Source of the DNA: an uncultured Verrucomicrobiota bacterium
Lineage (GTDB): Bacteria > Verrucomicrobiota > Verrucomicrobiia > Limisphaerales > JADLHS01
Direction of reading: 5' to 3'
Length of the DNA: 16,306 nt
Assembly: GCA_937894935.1 (NCBI GenBank)
Contig: CALAYC010000194.1
Span: 1 to 16,306, forward strand
The notes under the pieces are model-generated. The model did not search any database, was not told where the DNA came from, and was given only the letters and a program-made list of their open reading frames with translations. The position numbers and the translations under genes are program-made. Below are positions 11,848-16,306 of this stretch, one piece after another (positions within the stretch are counted from its first letter, which is position 1; the number at the start of each line of letters is the position of its first letter).

Positions 11848-14800
11848 ATGAAGCCTTTCACGACTTGTTTGCCAGTTGTTTCCTTTTTTTCCAAAGCCAT
11901 CGTTATCGGTGCGACTTTCTGCCTCGCTACCCTCGGTTCGAGCCATGTCGCACTGGCGCATGATGACCACAGCGATCGCATCGCCGTCGTGAGCCCGGAG
12001 GAACTGGCGGCCGCGCAAACCCCGGAGGTTTCCGAAAACTTCGTGCCGCCGCTCTCGAAAGGGCTGACGGAATCCGCCTTGTTCGCGGCGTTCGGTTCAT
12101 CCGTGCAACAACGTCAGGGCGCGCTTTCCGGCAAAATCGTATTCATGAACAGCGGTCACGGTTGGACGTATGATCCGAACTACTGGCGCTTGCAACGCGG
12201 TGTCGGCAACGAGATGAACGAGGATTACGGCAATCTCGATCAGTTGAATTTCTTTGCGCAATATTGTTTCAACGCCGGCGCCACGGTGGTTTCCATACGC
12301 CCACTCGGTCATCAGACCAATGAAGTGATTCTCGACAATGACGACGTAGGCGTTGTTTTCTCCGGCTCGTGGAGCGACAGTTCGCAAACCGTCTTCTGGG
12401 GTAGTCCGGGAGATTTACCATATCGGTTCACATCGTTGAGCGCGACGGAAACTGCGACGGCGACTTATACACCGAACATTCCAGTCGCAGGGTTTTATCC
12501 GGTTTACACCTGGGTGTTGGTGGGATCGGACCGCGGCGACCAACTCTATCGTATTCGTCACACTGGCGGGGAATCGCAAGTTCGCATTCCGCATCACATG
12601 GTGGGCAGCGGCTGGATTTATCTCGGCGAATATTATTTCGACGCCGGTTTCAATCCGGCCAGTGGGTCGGTGATCATAAGTAATTTACGCGGTTCGCCCC
12701 AGGGCAGCGTGGTGATTGCCGATGCGATTCGCTTCGGCAACGGCATGGGCAGCGTGAATCGCGGCGGCGGCATTTCCGGTTATCCGCGCGAAGATGAGAA
12801 CATGCGTTATTGGATTCAGGCGAATCTCGCGCAAGGCCAATCCGCATCGCTCTATGATGGTAGCGGCAATGACGAAAGCGATAGCTGGTCCGCGCCGCCC
12901 AAAATGTCCGCGCACATGAACCGCGCCGAAGCAGGCGATATTTTCGATCGCATCCACATCAGCTTCCATTCAAACGCGGGCGGTGGTCGCGGCACCGTGG
13001 CGTTGATCACCGGCGATCCCACGCCGTACCAAGCGCAACTTGCGGAAATTGTCGGCGGCGAAGTGAATGATGATCTGGTCGCGCTCGGTTCACCACCACT
13101 TGAAGCGCCGTGGTTCAACAAGGCGACGCACACGTACAGCGGCGGTTATTCGGAAATTGATGGCAGCCTGTTCGGTTACGAAATGCCGGCGACGATTGTG
13201 GAAGTGGCCTTTCACGACAATGCGACAGATGCCGCGTTGATGCGCGATCCGAAAGCCCGTGCAGCGGTCGCGCGTGCGACGTTGCACGGCATCATCAAGT
13301 TCATGAACACCTACGACACCAATGGCGCGCCGCCGCTGGCGTTCCTGCCCGAGCCGCCAACCAATCTGCGCGCGATTGCGGGTGTTGATGGAACGATTGC
13401 GTTGACCTGGAGTGCGCCGGTCAACAGCGGCGGCAGTCAACCGCCGACCAATTACGTCGTCTATCGTTCAACGAATGGTTACGGATTCGGACAACCGATT
13501 TCCGTCGGTAACATCGCAAGCTTCACCGTCTCCAATCTCACCGCGGGAGTGGATTATTATTTTCGCGTCACGGCGTCAAATACCGGTGGCGAATCCATGC
13601 CTTCGGAAACCGTCGGTTGCCGAATCGCACCGAATCCGTCCGCGCCGCGCGTTTTAGTGGTCAATGCCTTTGATCGATTCGATCGCTCGGCAAATCTGCG
13701 CCACAACGTGGTCGCAAAAAACTGGTCGCCGCCCGGAAACAGCGGCTCCATTGAACGTGTCGTTCCGCGTTGGAATAACTCCTTTGATTACGTCGTCGCG
13801 CACGGCAAGGCCATCGCTGCGGCCGGCTGGGCGTTTGATTCGTGTCAGAACGAAGCCGTCGCAAACAATCAGGTGGCACTGGCAAATTACGCCGTCGTCA
13901 TCTGGGCGTGTGGCAATGAATCCACCGGCGACGAAACTTTCAGTGCATTGGAACAATCGCGCATCGCAAATTATCTGGCCAACGGCGGCGCATTGTTCGC
14001 TTCCGGGGCGGAGATTGCTTACGACCTCGGACGACCTTCAGGCCCGACGACTGGAGATCGCAATTTTCTTCAGAACCAACTGCACGCGGCTTACGGCGCC
14101 GATAATTCCGGCAGTTATACCGTCACGGCGGCGCCCGGCGGAATTTTTGCCGGTCGCGCGAGCGCTACTTTCGATGACGGAACTCACGGCATTTACTGGG
14201 TTAAAACACCGGACCAGATTTCGCCCGTCGGCAACGCGATTCCGGCATTGAATTATTCCGGCGGCACGGGCGGCGCGGCAGCGATTCAATACGACGGTGC
14301 CATGGGCAGCGGTCGCGTGGTGATGTTCGGTTTTCCGTTTGAAACGATCACCAGCGCGGCGCGACGCAACGAATACATGCTCGATATTCTGAATTATCTG
14401 AGCGAGCCGGTGTCCACCAACATGCCGCCGAATGTCGCGGTTTCGCCGCAAGGCGGTTACGTAATCACGGGCTCGAATACCACGTTGAGCGTCATCGCCA
14501 CCGGCTCACAGCCGTTAAGCTATCAATGGCGTCTCAACGGCGTGGATATTCCCGGCGCGACGAGTTCCAGTTTCATGCGCGTCAACGCACAGCCGATTCA
14601 CTCGGGCTATTACGATGTCGTCGTTTCCAACGCCTGGGGTACGGCGGAAAGTGTTCCCGTATTGTTGGAGGTCATGCTGCCACCGCTTCAAACGCTGTTC
14701 AGCGATAACTTTGACGTGAACACCGAAGCGAACTGGGTCGTTAATCGCAGTTCCACTGATACGCGCGTCACGTTCAACTACAACTACGCGGCGGATGGAA

Positions 14801-16002
14801 TTCCTTCCGCGCCCAACTCCACCGGCGGCACAACGCGCGGCGTGAAGTTCGAAGCCAACATGGTGAATGCTGCACTCGCGGCGATTAACATTTCACCCAT
14901 CGGACAATCGTTCACCGGCGATTATCGGTTGCGATTTGATATGTGGATCAATGCGAATGGCCCCTTCCCCGAAGGTGGCACCGGTTCGACTGAGCATTTC
15001 ACCGCGGGCATCGGCACAACCGGCAATCAGGTGCAATGGAGTCCCGGTTCAGCCAATGGCGTCTGGTTCGCGGCGGATGGCGAAGGTCAGGCCACTGACA
15101 CGTCCGCAACGCTGCCCGACTGGCGTGCATTCATCGGCGCGACGTTACAAGCGGCGAACAGTGGCATCTATGTCGGCGGCACGGAAGCGAGCATTCGCGG
15201 CAACGGCCATCCGTATTACGCAAACACGTTCCCCGGCGGGCAAACTGCACCTGCGTTGCAAAAGGCAAATTATCCGCAACAAACCGGCGGACTGGCGGTA
15301 GGCACAGTCGGCTTTGCGTGGCGCGATGTCATCATCAGCAAAACCGGCAATACCGTGGAATGGTGGATTGATGGATTGAAGATTGCTTCCATCCCCAACG
15401 CCTCGCTGCCCGGAAACAATATTTTTCTCGGTTATTGGGATTCGTTCGCGTCCGTATCAGACAATGGCGCGTTGAGTTTTGGTCTGGCGGACAACGTGCG
15501 CGTGGAACGGTTCGTAACGAACGTGCCACCATATGTTTTAACGCAGCCGCAATCGGTCGAATCACCGACCGGCAACAACGTGCAGTTCAACGTCACCGCT
15601 GGCGGTACCGCAACCCTGAGCTATCAATGGCGTTTCAACGGCACAAATATCGCCGGCGCCACCGGCAGCAGCTTCACGCGAACGAATGCGCAAGCCCATC
15701 ACGCGGGACAATACTCAGTGGTCATCACGAACAGCAGCGGTTCAGTGACCAGCGCCGTGGCGACGCTGACACTTGCTCCATCACAATCAGTGGAATTTGG
15801 CGTGACTGAGATGATTGCCGGCGAGGCGCTGAGAATTTCAATCGTGGCGGAACCGGGCTTCGACGTTCAGATTCAGACGACAACGAACCTGGTGGATTGG
15901 TCGGTGTTGACCAACATGCCGAATCCGACCGGAACTGTGTTGTTCACCAATCTGATTTCACCGGACGTGCCGCAACAATTCTTCCGCGCGCTCTATCCGT
16001 GA
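11848..16002 (+). CDS. secreted multidomain N-acetylmuramoyl-L-alanine amidase-like protein
   Basis: 1384 residues from the ATG at 11848; a TTG six bases earlier is less likely. A Sec signal peptide ends near ALA|HDD (37/38). The Amidase_3-type zinc hydrolase is split. NSGHGW (His104) and a Glu at about 122 come first, then a golvesin-like beta domain (about 160-297, GFYPVYTWVLVGSDRGDQLY), then ISFHSNAGG (His374) and VEVAFHDN (Glu452). FN3 follows at about 501-593, a class I GATase/ThuA-like alpha-beta domain at about 599-852, Ig-like at about 862-942, a lectin/LamG-like beta domain at about 948-1223, a second Ig-like at about 1228-1310, and a C-terminal module ending FFRALYP. The likely role is peptidoglycan or sugar-polymer binding and cleavage outside the cytoplasm. 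The gene stands alone. A weak TTGGAG-17-TAGGGT promoter lies at 11795-11823. Confidence 0.85.
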   Translation: MKPFTTCLPVVSFFSKAIVIGATFCLATLGSSHVALAHDDHSDRIAVVSPEELAAAQTPEVSENFVPPLSKGLTESALFAAFGSSVQQRQGALSGKIVFMNSGHGWTYDPNYWRLQRGVGNEMNEDYGNLDQLNFFAQYCFNAGATVVSIRPLGHQTNEVILDNDDVGVVFSGSWSDSSQTVFWGSPGDLPYRFTSLSATETATATYTPNIPVAGFYPVYTWVLVGSDRGDQLYRIRHTGGESQVRIPHHMVGSGWIYLGEYYFDAGFNPASGSVIISNLRGSPQGSVVIADAIRFGNGMGSVNRGGGISGYPREDENMRYWIQANLAQGQSASLYDGSGNDESDSWSAPPKMSAHMNRAEAGDIFDRIHISFHSNAGGGRGTVALITGDPTPYQAQLAEIVGGEVNDDLVALGSPPLEAPWFNKATHTYSGGYSEIDGSLFGYEMPATIVEVAFHDNATDAALMRDPKARAAVARATLHGIIKFMNTYDTNGAPPLAFLPEPPTNLRAIAGVDGTIALTWSAPVNSGGSQPPTNYVVYRSTNGYGFGQPISVGNIASFTVSNLTAGVDYYFRVTASNTGGESMPSETVGCRIAPNPSAPRVLVVNAFDRFDRSANLRHNVVAKNWSPPGNSGSIERVVPRWNNSFDYVVAHGKAIAAAGWAFDSCQNEAVANNQVALANYAVVIWACGNESTGDETFSALEQSRIANYLANGGALFASGAEIAYDLGRPSGPTTGDRNFLQNQLHAAYGADNSGSYTVTAAPGGIFAGRASATFDDGTHGIYWVKTPDQISPVGNAIPALNYSGGTGGAAAIQYDGAMGSGRVVMFGFPFETITSAARRNEYMLDILNYLSEPVSTNMPPNVAVSPQGGYVITGSNTTLSVIATGSQPLSYQWRLNGVDIPGATSSSFMRVNAQPIHSGYYDVVVSNAWGTAESVPVLLEVMLPPLQTLFSDNFDVNTEANWVVNRSSTDTRVTFNYNYAADGIPSAPNSTGGTTRGVKFEANMVNAALAAINISPIGQSFTGDYRLRFDMWINANGPFPEGGTGSTEHFTAGIGTTGNQVQWSPGSANGVWFAADGEGQATDTSATLPDWRAFIGATLQAANSGIYVGGTEASIRGNGHPYYANTFPGGQTAPALQKANYPQQTGGLAVGTVGFAWRDVIISKTGNTVEWWIDGLKIASIPNASLPGNNIFLGYWDSFASVSDNGALSFGLADNVRVERFVTNVPPYVLTQPQSVESPTGNNVQFNVTAGGTATLSYQWRFNGTNIAGATGSSFTRTNAQAHHAGQYSVVITNSSGSVTSAVATLTLAPSQSVEFGVTEMIAGEALRISIVAEPGFDVQIQTTTNLVDWSVLTNMPNPTGTVLFTNLISPDVPQQFFRALYP

Positions 16003-16016
16003 CGACGGCGTAGGAT

Positions 16017-16306
16017 TCAAGCACGCGACAAAATCTGGCGGCGCAACAGTTCCAGCGCTTGCGTGCCGGTAACGAGTTTGAATGTCTCGCGGTCGAACGG
16101 ATTGAATTGTTTCAACACAATCGTTTTTCCCGCATGAGCGAGACCGATGAAAACCGTGCCAACCGGTTTCTCCGGAGTTCCCCCGCTTGGGCCAGCGATG
16201 CCGGTAGCTGAAATTGCGTAATCAGCGCCGGTTTCTCGGCGCACGCCTTCGGCCATCTCGCGAGCGACCAATTCGCTTACGGCGCCATGCACCGCGAGAG
16301 TTTCTG
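16017..16306 (-). CDS. pncC: CinA C-terminal domain / nicotinamide-nucleotide amidohydrolase, 5' end off the right edge
   Basis: The frame is open to the window end. It reads ETLAVHGAVSELVAREMAEG, then the family motif ATGIAGPSGGTPEKPVGTVF, and ends ALELLRRQILSRA, about 96 residues. This domain deamidates nicotinamide mononucleotide in pyridine-nucleotide recycling. It occurs either alone (PncC) or as the C-terminal half of CinA with an N-terminal MoaB-like domain; the missing 5' part would decide. The GTG at 16292 is an internal valine and not the start. The gene converges on the amidase gene with only 14 bp between stops and no visible terminator there. Confidence 0.92.
   Translation of the reverse strand, partial: ETLAVHGAVSELVAREMAEGVRRETGADYAISATGIAGPSGGTPEKPVGTVFIGLAHAGKTIVLKQFNPFDRETFKLVTGTQALELLRRQILSRA

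Noticed and set aside
11848..16002. Calling the large secreted protein a xanthan lyase
   Set aside because: The visible catalytic residues are those of a zinc amidase; the xanthan-lyase label attached to golvesin-containing proteins is a naming habit without sequence support here.
16003..16016. Bidirectional terminator between the amidase and cinA/pncC genes
   Set aside because: The 14-bp gap holds no stem-loop with a T tract on either strand.

Overview
The window looks like a chromosome segment from a moderately GC-rich Verrucomicrobiota member, probably the Pedosphaera/Limisphaera side of the phylum. I infer this mainly from the large secreted protein at the right. Its immunoglobulin-like modules (SYQWR.NG...GAT.SSF.R.NAQ..H.G.Y.VV..N) and its C-terminal NLVDWSVLTN...FFRALYP module are typical of exported proteins of that group. 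The dense minus-strand housekeeping genes with short 7-bp repeats inside coding sequence also fit. No database search was possible, so the taxonomy is an inference.

Layout. Positions 1-2449 (minus) hold a MoxR/DUF58 operon: moxR, two small membrane proteins, and the first codons of a DUF58 protein that runs off the left edge. A RelE/ParE-type toxin-antitoxin pair sits inside this operon, flanked by two copies of the last 111 bp of moxR. Then come polX (2510-4258), fabF and acpP (4351-5918), a NUDIX hydrolase, a frameshifted membrane protein, rsmA, a class III aminotransferase and queE, all on the minus strand up to 10223. A 161-bp divergent spacer separates queE from a glutamate-dehydrogenase-family gene on the plus strand, which ends in a very strong terminator. 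A single 4.2-kb plus-strand gene follows. It encodes a secreted N-acetylmuramoyl-L-alanine amidase of unusual architecture. The right edge holds the 3' part of a CinA/PncC gene on the minus strand.

How the genes work together. acpP-fabF form a small fatty-acid elongation unit, with a terminator-like hairpin between the genes that would favour acpP. moxR, the small membrane proteins and the DUF58 protein form the usual chaperone-plus-client cluster. The other genes are unlinked housekeeping functions: DNA repair, rRNA methylation, queuosine precursor synthesis and nitrogen assimilation.

Main points of interest. (1) The toxin-antitoxin pair lies between two moxR 3' ends that differ at 7 of 111 bases, every difference a silent third-position change. 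This suggests the second copy arrived with the toxin-antitoxin DNA from a related genome. (2) Four tracts of 7-bp tandem repeats occur, in three conserved genes and over one ribosome-binding site. (3) A palindrome-containing in-frame insertion lies in the aminotransferase. (4) A golvesin-like domain appears to be nested inside the amidase catalytic domain, followed by FN3, GATase-like, Ig and lectin-like modules. (5) Two genes carry apparent single-base frameshifts.
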